This document shows, one piece after another, positions 63,693 to 64,000 of a stretch of 64,000 nucleotides of DNA. The position numbers were made by a program, and so were the translations under genes. Every line of letters begins with the position of its first letter. Position 1 is the first letter of the stretch. The notes under the pieces are model-generated. The model saw only the letters and a program-made list of their open reading frames with translations, was not told the origin of the DNA and did no database searches. Origin of the DNA: JACPDH01 sp041671505 (GTDB taxonomy: Bacteria; Acidobacteriota; Thermoanaerobaculia; Gp7-AA8); NCBI GenBank assembly GCA_041671505.1, contig JBAZBK010000021.1:1-64000 (forward strand), read 5' to 3'.

Positions 63693-64000
63693 ATGTTCGA
63701 CAACCTGCAGGACAAGATGGACCGGGTCTTCAAGACCCTGCGCGGCGAAGCGACGCTCAATGAGTGGCACATCGATTCCGCACTCAAGGAGATCCGCGTC
63801 GCGCTCCTCGAGGCCGACGTCCACTTCAAGGTCGTCAAGGAGTTCACCGCGAAGGTCCGTGAGCGGGCCGTCGGCCTGGATGTTCTGACCGCGTTCTCTC
63901 CGTCCCAGCAGGTCATCAAGATCGTTCGCGACGAGCTGCAGGAGCTTCTCGGGGGCATCCAGGTCAGCCTCGCGCTCGTCGGCACTCCCGCCGTCGTCAT
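63693..64000 (+). CDS. ffh: Signal recognition particle protein Ffh (5' part, cut by the window end)
   Basis: The first 102 codons from ATG 63693 read MFDNLQDKMDRVFKTLRGEA and continue through ALKEIRVALLEADVHFKVVK, the N-domain of Ffh/SRP54. The frame is open at the window end, just before the expected GTPase P-loop. Ffh binds signal sequences on ribosomes and targets them to the membrane. Confidence 0.93.
   Translation, partial: MFDNLQDKMDRVFKTLRGEATLNEWHIDSALKEIRVALLEADVHFKVVKEFTAKVRERAVGLDVLTAFSPSQQVIKIVRDELQELLGGIQVSLALVGTPAVV

Overview
The window is a GC-rich, gene-dense stretch of a bacterial chromosome. I see no rRNA, tRNA, CRISPR array, phage module or transposase. The mix of genes suggests an uncultured Acidobacteriota-like bacterium, perhaps of the Thermoanaerobaculia type: very large secreted beta-proteins, DUF4388, paired ECF sigma and anti-sigma genes, a SUF-type Fe-S system with an Rrf2 regulator, many predicted lipoproteins, and repeat-filled gaps. 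This placement is an inference from gene content only.

Layout: 0.2-7.6 kb holds a giant secreted beta-rich protein and a PAS/GAF sensor with no output domain. 7.7-14.6 kb is a complete minus-strand Fe-S assembly operon (rrf2-sufB-C-D-S-U-T) behind a perfect inverted-repeat operator. 14.9-22.3 kb carries a Nudix hydrolase, DUF4388 protein, secreted protein, small hypotheticals, a TlpA-like thioredoxin and a TIGR02757 protein. 22.5-33.4 kb has a 1331-residue carboxypeptidase-regulatory-like repeat protein, cytochrome c, dUTPase, a DUF1573 protein, MutY and a second long secreted protein. 34.4-44.7 kb has argF, an SH3/TonB-C protein, endonuclease IV, an ECF-sigma/anti-sigma/bactofilin-like operon, an ABC ATPase with prmC, a stub of maltose acetyltransferase, an acyl-CoA synthetase and a HIT protein. 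44.7-52.6 kb has an unusually long sigma-54 activator, a PhnD-like binding protein and a second giant secreted protein that shares a C-terminal module of about 600 residues with the first gene. 52.7-64 kb has isoprenoid genes (prenyl synthase, dxs), tlyA, purD, a second ECF-sigma/anti-sigma/secretin-N operon, pyrF, a secreted propeller protein, an HNH endonuclease and the start of ffh.

The most unusual feature is the DNA between the genes. Gaps are filled by (i) short tandem repeats with a strict 7-base period but many different unit sequences, (ii) REPIN-like doublets of two hairpins inside short terminal inverted repeats, in several unrelated sequence families, and (iii) six-base GGGCTC/GGGATC-type tracts. 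They interrupt the suf operon three times, reach into the coding end of nfo, and lie on the stop codons of sufU and tlyA. Separately, the heptamer GCCTAAC/GTTAGGC occurs at least 26 times, nearly always inside genes at TTA-GGC (Leu-Gly) or CCT-AAC (Pro-Asn) codon pairs, which is odd for so GC-rich a genome.
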